Positions 1 through 7,459 of a stretch of 64,000 nucleotides of DNA are shown here, in pieces (positions within the stretch are counted from its first letter, which is position 1; every line of letters begins with the position of its first letter). Under the pieces are notes generated by a model. It did not search any database and had not been told where the DNA came from. It saw only the letters and a program-made list of their open reading frames with translations. The position numbers and the translations under genes were made by a program. Origin of the DNA: Pseudomonadota bacterium. Its GTDB lineage: Bacteria; Pseudomonadota; Alphaproteobacteria; Rhizobiales; Tepidamorphaceae. The stretch spans positions 1-64,000 of the forward strand of contig JAEWYT010000057.1 of the NCBI GenBank assembly GCA_023458595.1, written 5' to 3'.

Positions 1-261
1 AACTTCCGGCGCGCCGGCGCGCGCCGCCCCCCCCCCCCCCCCCCCCCCCGCTCCATATGGCACGGCCGTAAGGGGCCCGGATCGAGTCCGGGACACGAGG
101 CTGAGCGGCAGGCACGATCGTTGCCGCAAAAGCGGTCTCGTGCCCCGGACCTGATCCCTGATCCAGGGCCCATGTCTGCGGTGCCTTTGGGTTCATATCC
201 GGCGACAAGAGGCCGAACGGCCCGCCGCCTTCCAGTTCCAGGCCATCCCGGGGGACAAGCG
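1..261. repeat. Intergenic: palindrome, 23-nt poly-C tract and inverted repeat pair
   Basis: No gene is visible here. Positions 6-17 form a perfect 12-nt palindrome (CCGGCGCGCCGG) and positions 27-49 are an uninterrupted run of 23 C. Positions 73-99 and 137-171 are inverted copies of a repeat with core CCGGATCGAGTCCGG / CCGGACCTGATCC, related to copies at 12713 and 15555-15647. The open frame of the next gene extends back to 121 but would translate this repeat, which argues for the later start at 262. Confidence 0.7.
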
Positions 262-816
262 ATGGCATTTCTGACGGGCCTGGGCCGGGCGCTCGACCGG
301 CTCTACACGGTCGCCGGCTACCTGGCCGCCGCGTTCCTCGCGGCGCTCGCTGTGCTGGTGCTCGCCAGCATCGTCACGCGGCTCCTGTCGATATACGTGC
401 CGGGCCTCAGCGAGTTCTCCGGCTACTGCATGGCGGCGGCGAGCTTCCTGGCGATGGCGCACACGCTGAGGCGCGGCGAGCACATCCGCGTCGGCATGCT
501 GCTCAGCCATCTGAAGGGCAGGGCGCGGCGCATAGGCGTGCTCTGGTGCCTGACCGCTGCGAGCGTCATCTCGGTGTGGTTCGCCTGGTACCTCTTCCGC
601 CTCGCATGGACCTCCTTCCGCTTCGAGGAGCGCAGCGAGGGCGCCGACGCGATCCTGCTCTGGATCCCGCAGACGGCGGTGTCGGTCGGCTCCGCGATCC
701 TGGCGATCGCCTTCGTCCATTCGCTCGCGGAGTCCCTGTTCCTCGGCCAGAGCGGCATCGACGAGCCGGAGGAGCGGGATGCGGAGACGACGGCGATCGA
801 GGAGGCTGTCGGATGA
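262..816 (+). CDS. TRAP transporter small permease (DctQ-like)
   Basis: This is the small membrane subunit of a tripartite ATP-independent periplasmic transporter, which pairs with the large DctM subunit in the inner membrane for ion-driven uptake of organic acids. The 184-residue protein has about four hydrophobic segments. It carries the family's pattern of a first helix, a charged RRGEHIRV segment near residue 70 and two later helices. ATG 262 is chosen because GGGG precedes it and because the upstream extension reads through an intergenic repeat. The stop overlaps the next start (ATGA). The periplasmic binding protein is not seen and probably lies left of the window, so the substrate cannot be inferred. 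Confidence 0.88.
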   Translation: MAFLTGLGRALDRLYTVAGYLAAAFLAALAVLVLASIVTRLLSIYVPGLSEFSGYCMAAASFLAMAHTLRRGEHIRVGMLLSHLKGRARRIGVLWCLTAASVISVWFAWYLFRLAWTSFRFEERSEGADAILLWIPQTAVSVGSAILAIAFVHSLAESLFLGQSGIDEPEERDAETTAIEEAVG

Positions 817-2114
817 CCGAGATCTGGCTCACCGGCATCTTCCTGGCGCTGCTGTTCTTCTTCCTCGGCACCGGCGTGTGGATCGGCATCAGCCTGATCG
901 GCGTTTCCGCCGTCGGCATGGCGCTGTTCACGCCGCGGCCGGTGGGCGACGCGATGGCGATCACGGTGTGGGGCATGTCGTCGTCCTGGACGCTGACGGC
1001 GCTGCCGCTGTTCATCTGGATGGGCGAGATCCTGTTCCGCACCAAGCTCTCGGAGAGCCTGTTCCGCGGCCTCGCGCCGCTAATGAGCCGTCTGCCGGGC
1101 GGGCTCCTGCACGTCAACGTCGCCGGCTGCGCGATCTTCGCGGCGATCTCCGGCTCGTCGGCGGCGACGGTCGCGACCGTCGGCAAGATGTCGATCCCCG
1201 AGCTCAGGCGGCGGAACTACCCGGAGCGCATGATCGTCGGCACGCTCGCCGGGGCGGGGACGCTCGGCCTGCTGATCCCGCCATCGATCATCCTCATCAT
1301 CTACGGGGTGACGGTGAACGAGTCGATCGCTCAGCTCTTCGTCGCCGGCGTCCTGCCCGGCATCGTGCTGGCGGCGATGTTCATGGGCTACGTGGCGGTC
1401 TGGGGAATGCTGACGCGCAACGCCGGCGCGATGGCCGAGGAGGCGGTGCCATGGCGCGACAAGCTCAGGGCGATCCGTCTGCTGATCCCGGTCGTGCTGC
1501 TGATCGTCGCCGTGATCGGCTCGATCTACACCGGCATCGCCACGGCGACGGAGGCGGCCGTGTTCGGCGTCGTCGGCGCGCTCGTCCTGTCGCTCGCGCA
1601 GGGCTCGCTCACGCGGGCGAGCTTCATGGAGGCGCTGATGGGGGCGACCCGGACCTCCTCGATGATCGCGCTGATCCTCGCCGGCTCGGGCTTCCTGTCG
1701 CTCGCCATGGGCTTCACCGGCCTGCCGCGCGCGCTCGCCGAGACGATCGCAGGCTGGCAGCTGTCGCCGATAGCACTGATCGCCGCGCTGACGGCGTTCT
1801 ACATCGTTCTCGGCTGCTTCCTCGACGGCATCTCGGCGGTGGTGCTGACCATGGCGGTGATCGAGCCGCTGGTCCGCTCGTACGGCTTCGACATGGTCTG
1901 GTTCGGCATCTATCTCGTCGTCGTCGTGGAGATGGCGCAGATCACCCCGCCGGTCGGATTCAACCTGTTCGTGCTGCAGGGGATGACCGGGCGCGACATG
2001 GGCTTCATCGCGCGCGCCGCGCTGCCGATGTTCCTGATCATGATCGCGGCCGTCGCGCTGCTCGTCGCCTTCCCCGACATCGCGACCTTCCTGCCGCGCC
2101 AGATGATGGGGTGA
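813..2114 (+). CDS. TRAP transporter large permease (DctM-like)
   Basis: This is the large translocating subunit of the TRAP system begun by the preceding gene. At 433 residues it has the usual DctM length, about a dozen hydrophobic helices, and family motifs such as GSSAATVATVGKMSIPE (around residue 118) and GTLGLLIPPSI (around 150). It overlaps the small permease gene by four bases (ATGA), so the two are very likely translationally coupled. The C-terminal ITPPVGFNLFVLQG segment is also typical of the family. The substrate is unknown without the binding protein. Confidence 0.93.
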   Translation: MTEIWLTGIFLALLFFFLGTGVWIGISLIGVSAVGMALFTPRPVGDAMAITVWGMSSSWTLTALPLFIWMGEILFRTKLSESLFRGLAPLMSRLPGGLLHVNVAGCAIFAAISGSSAATVATVGKMSIPELRRRNYPERMIVGTLAGAGTLGLLIPPSIILIIYGVTVNESIAQLFVAGVLPGIVLAAMFMGYVAVWGMLTRNAGAMAEEAVPWRDKLRAIRLLIPVVLLIVAVIGSIYTGIATATEAAVFGVVGALVLSLAQGSLTRASFMEALMGATRTSSMIALILAGSGFLSLAMGFTGLPRALAETIAGWQLSPIALIAALTAFYIVLGCFLDGISAVVLTMAVIEPLVRSYGFDMVWFGIYLVVVVEMAQITPPVGFNLFVLQGMTGRDMGFIARAALPMFLIMIAAVALLVAFPDIATFLPRQMMG

Positions 2115-2118
2115 GGGA

Positions 2119-2886
2119 CTATCGGTCCCAGCGGAGCGCGGCGATGCGCGGATCGGCGGCGAAACAGTCGCGATCGAATTCGATCTGGTCGCGCGGATGC
2201 TCGCAGACCGCCTGTGCGCCCGAGGGGCCGAGCCGCAGCCGCCACGTGCGGCGGTCGATCGGCGCGGGCTTCGAGAAGGCGGCGCATACGAGCAATGCCA
2301 GATTGGCGCCGGCGGCGGGGTCGCGGACGGACTCGTAGCGGATGACCTGGATCGCGGCCGCGCGTGCGGCATCGGCAAGGGCCTGGCAGGGCTCGTAGTC
2401 GGTCGGGTGCGTCCACGCGGCGCGATGCGCGGCGAGCCGTCCTGTCATGAGTTCCGCCGCGCGCTCGGTCGCATAGGCCGCGCTGAAGGCGGTGAACTCG
2501 CCCGGGTTGGCCGGCCAGGGCGTGCCGGGCGAGTCCGCGTGGAACAGCAGCCTGTAGAAAGCCGTTTCGGCGATGGCGGTCCGAGGGGTCTCGGACGCGT
2601 AGAAGACGCCCGGCGTCCTGCCGGCGCGACGGAAGCGAGAGCCCTTCGGGTAGGGGGCCCCGTACCGGAACGGCGTCGCGAGCAGATAGTCCAGATGCCG
2701 GCATTCGACGGGAATGCGCGGCTTCGTCTCCTCGACCATCTCCTCCAGCAGGGCCTGCTCCTCGAGGGTGTCGACGAGCTTCAGCGTCGAGACGCGATGT
2801 TGCGCCTCGACGACCCGCCAGCAGAGCCCCGACAGCGGTCCGGCGTCAGACGAGAGCGCGGCGGGCGTCGAGATAGGCGATGACAT
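2119..2886 (-). CDS. RES-domain toxin (NAD+-degrading family)
   Basis: The 255-residue protein is a RES-domain protein. Characterised relatives (MbcT, Res) are toxins that degrade NAD+ and are held in check by an Xre/MbcA-type antitoxin. Visible family features are WRVVEAQHRVSTLKLVDT near residue 23, arginines 84-90 leading into PGVFYAS (Tyr96) and AIAETAFYR (Glu107), which correspond to the Arg-Tyr-Glu active-site set. Its start overlaps the 3' end of the antitoxin gene by 41 bases, so the antitoxin is made first and coupling is likely. It converges with the TRAP permease gene four bases away. Function is by homology. Confidence 0.88.
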   Translation of the reverse strand: MSSPISTPAALSSDAGPLSGLCWRVVEAQHRVSTLKLVDTLEEQALLEEMVEETKPRIPVECRHLDYLLATPFRYGAPYPKGSRFRRAGRTPGVFYASETPRTAIAETAFYRLLFHADSPGTPWPANPGEFTAFSAAYATERAAELMTGRLAAHRAAWTHPTDYEPCQALADAARAAAIQVIRYESVRDPAAGANLALLVCAAFSKPAPIDRRTWRLRLGPSGAQAVCEHPRDQIEFDRDCFAADPRIAALRWDR

Positions 2887-3244
2887 CGATGAGGCCCGCT
2901 ATCGTCTCGATGCGCTCCAGCGGAGGGGCACCGAGCGCCGAATTGTCGTTGCGCAGCCAGGCGCGGGCGACGGCCTCGTCGCCGCCGACGATCGCATCGA
3001 GGGAGCGGAACAGGCGGACGAACAGAACCGCGATTTCGAACGCCTTGTCGGTAGGCGCGAGCGTGTAGGTGCCGTTGCCCATTCGCGAGATGCTCGCTTC
3101 CGACAGGCCGACGATGCGGGCGAGCGCCTTGTTCGGGATGCCGAGCCGGCGGGCGGCGTTCATGACGGCCTTCGTCGCAACCGCCCCGCGCTCGGCGGAT
3201 CCGCCCGGCATCGTTCCGCGAAAATCGCTCCTATCATTTCTCAT
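2846..3244 (-). CDS. Xre/MbcA/ParS-type antitoxin with DUF2384 C-terminus
   Basis: This 132-residue protein is the cognate antitoxin of the RES toxin that follows it. An N-terminal helix-turn-helix is visible (LARIVGLSEASISRMGNGTY, residues 41-60). The C-terminal part (WLRNDNSALGAPPLERI.., residues 96-131) is the DUF2384 toxin-binding segment. ATG 3244 is placed about 7 nt after a strong -10 hexamer, so the mRNA is predicted to be leaderless and no Shine-Dalgarno sequence is needed. The alternative is M12 or M28, but these have no clear ribosome site. Autoregulation is likely through the palindrome in its promoter. Confidence 0.85.
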   Translation of the reverse strand: MRNDRSDFRGTMPGGSAERGAVATKAVMNAARRLGIPNKALARIVGLSEASISRMGNGTYTLAPTDKAFEIAVLFVRLFRSLDAIVGGDEAVARAWLRNDNSALGAPPLERIETIAGLIDVIAYLDARRALV

Positions 3245-3251
3245 GAAAGAA

Positions 3252-3280
3252 GTTATAATTCTGGTTTCCAGAGAAATCAA
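3252..3280 (-). promoter_or_regulatory. Sigma-70-type promoter of the toxin-antitoxin pair (leaderless)
   Basis: Reading the minus strand, TTGATT (3280-3275) and TATAAC (3257-3252) are separated by exactly 17 nt. The -10 ends 7 nt before ATG 3244, so transcription is predicted to begin at or next to the start codon. This gives the module a promoter independent of the RimK-like gene upstream. Confidence 0.6.
3260..3272. promoter_or_regulatory. Candidate antitoxin operator between -35 and -10
   Basis: The 13-nt palindrome TCTGG-AAA-CCAGA (minus-strand reading) sits inside the 17-nt promoter spacer. This is where binding of the helix-turn-helix antitoxin would block RNA polymerase. Only the symmetry is seen; binding is inferred. 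Confidence 0.5.
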
Positions 3281-3297
3281 GGCCGCACGTGTGCCGC

Positions 3298-4773
3298 CTA
3301 CATCTCGAGCCGGTCGTAGAACCAGCGGGCGAGCCTGGACCAGACCTCGTCCTTCAGGGCGGCATCCTCGTAGCCGTGGTCGACGTTCGGATTGTCGTTT
3401 ATCTCGATGACGAACACGCCGTCGGCGTTCTGCTTGATGTCGACGCCGTAGAGCCCGTCGCCGATCAGGCGGGCGGCGCGGACGCCGACGTCCAGCACCT
3501 CGGCGGGGACCTCGTCGAAGCGGAACGCCTTGGATGCGCCCTGGACGGCCGAGCCGTCGGGCTTGTGCTTCACGATCTGCCAGTGGCTGCGGGCCATCAG
3601 ATAGTGGCAGGCGAACAGAGGCTCGCCGCCGAGCACGCCGATGCGCCAGTCGTAGTCGGTCTTCATGAACTTCTGGGCGATCAGCAGGTCGGTTTCCTTG
3701 AACAGCTCCTTGGCGAGGTCGCGGAACGCCTTCGGGTTCTCGACCTTGTGAACGCCGCGGCTGAACGAGCCGTCGGGGATCTTCACGACGAGGGGATAGC
3801 CGAGCTGCTCCTCGGCGCCGCCGAGTTCCTCCGTGTTGGCGACCACGACGGTCGGCGGCACCGGGACGTCGTTCGCGGTCAGCAGCTCCTTCAGATAGAC
3901 CTTGTTGGTGCAGCGGATCATCGACACGGGATCGTCGATGACCGGCATGCCTTCCTGCATCGCCCGTCTGGCGAAACGATAGGTATGGTTGTCGATCGAG
4001 GTCGTCTCGCGGATCCAAAGCGCGTCGTATTCGGTGAGCTGGTGGAACTGCTTGCGGCTGATCGGCTCGACGTCGAGGTCGTGCTTCTCGGCGATCCGGG
4101 CGAAGTGCCTGATCGAGGAAAGCGTCGAGGGGGCCAGGGCTTCGGTGGGATCGTGCAGGACCGCAAGGCTGTACTTCAGGCTCGGCCGCGCCTTGGGCGT
4201 GCGCCAGTCGTGCATCGTGTGGCGGTGCAGCGCGTCGCGGAACACGGCGGCCTGCGCCTCGGTCAGCTTGGTCAGCGGGCGCGGGCGCATGCGCCTGATC
4301 GACAGCCACTGGCCGGGCGCGACCATCACTTCGATGATCGGGCAGCGGAACCAGTCGAACAGCAGCCGGGCGAAGCGCTCGTATCGGGCGTCCTCGACCT
4401 GGCCCATGCTGACGAGGAGCTGGAATTCCTCCTCGGGCACATGCTTGGCGGCGCCGGCGCAGCGGTTGAGCTCCTGCTCGAGCTCGGGGATCGCGTGGCC
4501 ATAGAGCTCGCGGCCGGCGAGGTCCAGCATCGCCTCGACGGTCGGCAGCACCCGGTGGCCGCGCGCCTCGGCGAGCAGCGAGCAGAAATAGCCGCGGCTC
4601 TGATAGGCGTAGGAACGCGACAGGTTGACCACCTTCGGCCGGCCGGCGTCGAAAAGCTGGGGCCGGGCGAGGTAGTCTCGGGTTGTGATGACCTTGTGGG
4701 GGGTCTCGGCGTTCGGGAAATCCCTGAGACTGTCGACAAGGATGACCCAGCCGGAATAGAGCGGCTTCTTCAT
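3298..4773 (-). CDS. RimK-like ATP-grasp ligase with RLAN N-terminal domain
   Basis: The 491-residue protein has an N-terminal RimK-like ATP-grasp-associated domain (about residues 1-170; motifs RDYLARPQLF, SRSYAYQSRGYF) followed by an ATP-grasp ligase domain. The ligase domain shows GYPLVVKIPDGSFSRGV for nucleotide binding and EINDNPN (residues 457-463) as the Mg-binding end. Family members are thought to form amide or peptide bonds onto a carboxylate; the substrate is unknown. A GNAT acetyltransferase gene lies upstream on the same strand, a pairing known for RLAN-type RimK proteins. The start is 7 nt from a palindromic element that supplies the sequence just upstream of the gene, including a GGG about 12 nt before ATG. 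Confidence 0.82.
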   Translation of the reverse strand: MKKPLYSGWVILVDSLRDFPNAETPHKVITTRDYLARPQLFDAGRPKVVNLSRSYAYQSRGYFCSLLAEARGHRVLPTVEAMLDLAGRELYGHAIPELEQELNRCAGAAKHVPEEEFQLLVSMGQVEDARYERFARLLFDWFRCPIIEVMVAPGQWLSIRRMRPRPLTKLTEAQAAVFRDALHRHTMHDWRTPKARPSLKYSLAVLHDPTEALAPSTLSSIRHFARIAEKHDLDVEPISRKQFHQLTEYDALWIRETTSIDNHTYRFARRAMQEGMPVIDDPVSMIRCTNKVYLKELLTANDVPVPPTVVVANTEELGGAEEQLGYPLVVKIPDGSFSRGVHKVENPKAFRDLAKELFKETDLLIAQKFMKTDYDWRIGVLGGEPLFACHYLMARSHWQIVKHKPDGSAVQGASKAFRFDEVPAEVLDVGVRAARLIGDGLYGVDIKQNADGVFVIEINDNPNVDHGYEDAALKDEVWSRLARWFYDRLEM

Positions 4774-4780
4774 GCTCTAA

Positions 4781-4949
4781 AGCCCATCATGGCCAAATGG
4801 AACCATTCTGACGTGGAGGGTTCGCGATCGGCGGACGCCCGACGCCGATCCTGCCTTGGCCGATGCCCGGCATCGGCCTGCGCCGCGCTCGACGCCGGAT
4901 CGCCTCGCCGATCGCAAACAGAATTGCTTCCATTTGGCCATGATGGGCT
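4781..4949. repeat. 169-bp imperfect palindrome with perfect 22-bp ends (MITE-like)
   Basis: Bases 4781-4802 and 4928-4949 are perfect 22-nt inverted repeats. Inside them the arms still match imperfectly, for example GCGATCGGCG in the left arm (4824-4833) is repeated in inverted orientation near 4903-4916. The centre holds a 9-bp stem with a 3-nt loop (GGCCGATGC-CCG-GCATCGGCC). No transposase and no convincing target-site duplication is visible. It fills most of the 338-bp gap between the GNAT and RimK-like genes, and no other copy was noticed in the window. It could be a miniature mobile element or an RNA hairpin. Confidence 0.75.
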
Positions 4950-5111
4950 CTGGCTCGGCCCCTCCTTTCAGGGGCGTCACTAGCGAGGCGTGTCACAATG
5001 CAAACACGTCCTCCCGGCGCGGCAGGCGCCGAATCGCTGCATATACCTACGCCGATTGCACGGCGGAACAAGTGGCTTTTGGCGCCGATTGCGATTTATT
5101 GAAGGCGGTCT

Positions 5112-5573
5112 TCACCGCTTCCCGAACGATCTCTTCATGCGGATCGCCGCGCAGCCGTCCGGATAGTAGTCCGGCCTGCGCTCGAACTCGACGTATCCGA
5201 GGCCGAGGTAGCGCTCGTGGAGCTTGGCATTGTCGGCGCGGACCTCGGTGATGACCCCGAGACCGCGCTTGCGGGCGGCAGCCTCGACCGCCTCGAACAG
5301 GCGCTTGCCGATCGCGCCGCCCTGGGCCTCCGGAAGGACCGCCAGCGAATAGAACCGCATGTAGCCCCCGCCCGCCCGCGCGAGACCGAGCGCGTAGCCG
5401 ACGACGCGGCCGTCGCGCGCGCAGACGACGAGGTCGGCGCGGGGATTGGAAACGTGCCAGCGGAACTGGCGCCGCGACATCGGCTCGTAGGCGGGACGGA
5501 CGAAAACGGCGTTCTCGACCGCGACGAGCGCTTCGAGGTCCCTGGGCGTAGCGGCGCGCAGCCGGTCCGTCAT
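5112..5573 (-). CDS. GNAT family N-acetyltransferase
   Basis: This 153-residue protein is a GCN5-related acetyltransferase. The acetyl-CoA binding loop is visible as LAVLPEAQGGAIGKRLFEA, followed by an alpha/beta segment ending in ADNAKLHERYLGLGYVEFER, as in RimI-type enzymes. ATG 5573 is preferred over an upstream ATG because GGAAAG lies about 10 nt before it. It is upstream of, and on the same strand as, the RimK-like ligase, so it may acetylate that enzyme's product or a shared peptide substrate. This is inference from the known association of these families. Confidence 0.82.
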   Translation of the reverse strand: MTDRLRAATPRDLEALVAVENAVFVRPAYEPMSRRQFRWHVSNPRADLVVCARDGRVVGYALGLARAGGGYMRFYSLAVLPEAQGGAIGKRLFEAVEAAARKRGLGVITEVRADNAKLHERYLGLGYVEFERRPDYYPDGCAAIRMKRSFGKR

Positions 5574-5746
5574 CTTCAAGTCTTTCCATACCGGTCCGCA
5601 GTGCGGAACCACAGAGAATCCATTGCCTATGACTGTCTTTCTGACAAGATGACTTCCGGCAGGGCCTGCAAATTCAACATTCGGCCCGCAACAACGCCCC
5701 GCGAGGGTGACAGCGACCGCTCGGCGAATATATGCTGCCCTTCAAT

Positions 5747-5760
5747 CCGCCGTACGGCGG
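5747..5760 (+). other. Leader hairpin of the peptide ABC operon
   Basis: A perfect 14-nt palindrome (CCGCCGTACGGCGG) is followed by AAAAAAA and then by the ribosome site GGAGG at 5778. It may protect or pause the mRNA leader. It is not a classical terminator because no T-run follows. Confidence 0.35.
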
Positions 5761-5788
5761 GCCAAAAAAACACCAACGGAGGTGGCAG

Positions 5789-7375
5789 ATGACCCTCAAA
5801 CACGTGACGATCGCGACCGCTGTCGCGTGCGTCCTTGCCGTCGGTTCGGCCGACGCGAAGACCCTCAAATGGGCGTTCCAGGGGCAGCTCAATGCGCTCG
5901 ACCCCTACACCCTCAACGAAACCTTCACGCTGGGCCAGCTCGGCAACGTCTACGAAGGCCTGACGCGGCGCGGCAAGGATCTGACGATCGAACCCGCGCT
6001 CGCCGAGAGCTGGGAGATCGTCGAGCCGACGCGCTGGCGGTTCCATCTGCGCAAGGGTGTGAAGTTCAACAACGGCAACGATTTCACCGCCGACGACGTG
6101 CTGTTCTCGGTGGAGCGCGTCCGCTCGGAGAAGTCGGACCTGAAGACCCGTGTGCCCGCCGACATGAAGGCCGAGAAGGTCGACGACTACACCGTCGACT
6201 TCGTGCTGTCCTCGCCCAATCCCATTCTGCACGCGGAGTGGGACACCTGGTACATGATGGACAAGGAGTGGTCCGAGGAAGTCGGCCTGACCAACGTCGT
6301 CTCGGCCTCGGACATGGCGTCGAGCAAGGCCGCGTTCATGTCCAACGGCACCGGGCCCTACGTGATCGAGAGCCACGAGCCGGGCGTCAAGACCGTCTAC
6401 AAGCTCAATCCGAACTGGTGGGACAAGGTCGAGGGCAACATCGACGAGGTCGTCTTCACGCCGATCGCCCAGGACTCCACACGCGTCGCCGCCCTCCTTT
6501 CGGGCGAGGTCGACCTGGTCGACCCTGTACCGGTGCAGGACATCGAGCGCGTCAACGCGAGCGGCACGGCCGACGCGCTGACCGGTCCCGAGCTCCGGAC
6601 GATCTTCCTCGGCTTCAACACGATCCGCGACGAGCTGCCGACCTCGGACATCAAGGGCAAGAACCCGCTCCGGGACCAGAAGGTCCGGCAGGCCTTCTAC
6701 CAGGCGATCGATATCGAGGCGATCCACCAGAAGGTCATGCGCGGCCTCTCGGCCCCCTCGGCGCTGCTCATCTCGCCGCTGCTCTATTCGCGCTCGGGCG
6801 AGTTCAAGCGCTATCCGTACGATCCGGAAGCGGCCAAGAGCCTGCTCGCCGAGGCCGGCTATCCCGACGGCTTCACCATCGGCATGGACTGCCCGAACGA
6901 CCGCTACGTCAACGACGAGGCGATCTGCCAGGCGGCCGCCGCCATGCTCGCCAAGGCCGGGATCAAGGTCGACCTGAACGCCCAGACCAAGTCGAAGTAC
7001 TTCGGCAAGGTGCTGGCCACGGGCGGCTACGACACCGACTTCTACCTGCTCGGCTGGACGCCCGGGTCGTTCGACTCGTGGAACGTGATCACCAATCTGG
7101 CCGGCTGCCGCGACGAAACCGGCAAGGGCGGCCCGTTCAACCTCGGCGGCTGGTGCAGCCCGGAGGTCGACAAGCTCGCGACCGAGATTCTGGTCGAGAA
7201 CGATACGACCAAGCGGGATCAGCTGATCTACGACGCCTACAAGATCATGACGGACGAGGTCTCGCACATCCCGCTGCACCAGCAGTCGCTCGCCTGGGGC
7301 AAGTCGAAGAAGCTCGACCTGACCCAGCGTGCCGACAACCAGGTGCTGTTCAAGTGGATGACGCTGAACGACTGA
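5789..7375 (+). CDS. ABC transporter substrate-binding protein, family 5 (DppA/OppA-like)
   Basis: This is the periplasmic binding component of the five-gene dipeptide/oligopeptide/opine-type importer that follows. The 528-residue protein starts with a secretion signal (MTLKHVTIATAVACVLAVGSA, cleavage near ADA) and shows the SBP_bac_5 region from LNETFTLGQLGNVYEGLTRR through RWRFHLRKGVKFNNG. ATG 5789 is chosen over 5732 because a strong GGAGG lies 7 nt upstream and the signal peptide then begins correctly. The linked amidohydrolases suggest that the ligand is an acylated amino acid, peptide or opine. Confidence 0.92.
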   Translation: MTLKHVTIATAVACVLAVGSADAKTLKWAFQGQLNALDPYTLNETFTLGQLGNVYEGLTRRGKDLTIEPALAESWEIVEPTRWRFHLRKGVKFNNGNDFTADDVLFSVERVRSEKSDLKTRVPADMKAEKVDDYTVDFVLSSPNPILHAEWDTWYMMDKEWSEEVGLTNVVSASDMASSKAAFMSNGTGPYVIESHEPGVKTVYKLNPNWWDKVEGNIDEVVFTPIAQDSTRVAALLSGEVDLVDPVPVQDIERVNASGTADALTGPELRTIFLGFNTIRDELPTSDIKGKNPLRDQKVRQAFYQAIDIEAIHQKVMRGLSAPSALLISPLLYSRSGEFKRYPYDPEAAKSLLAEAGYPDGFTIGMDCPNDRYVNDEAICQAAAAMLAKAGIKVDLNAQTKSKYFGKVLATGGYDTDFYLLGWTPGSFDSWNVITNLAGCRDETGKGGPFNLGGWCSPEVDKLATEILVENDTTKRDQLIYDAYKIMTDEVSHIPLHQQSLAWGKSKKLDLTQRADNQVLFKWMTLND

Positions 7376-7459
7376 TCGTCGTCTAGCAAACGCAATCGGG
7401 GGCCGGCGGGGCTCGGCGGGCGCCCGGAACTACCCGAATAGCGATCGCGCCGGGGGGAC

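Noticed and set aside
779..2338. A 519-codon frame overlapping the first TRAP large permease
   Set aside because: It has the composition of a GC-rich shadow and no motif; the DctM frame is clearly the coding one.
4781..4949. Proof that the palindromic element is transposed
   Set aside because: No convincing target-site duplication flanks it and no second copy was noticed here, so mobility is only a hypothesis.
4777..5071. Short frames inside the palindromic element (reading MAKWKQ.. and similar)
   Set aside because: They arise from the two inverted copies of the repeat end and show no conserved protein feature.
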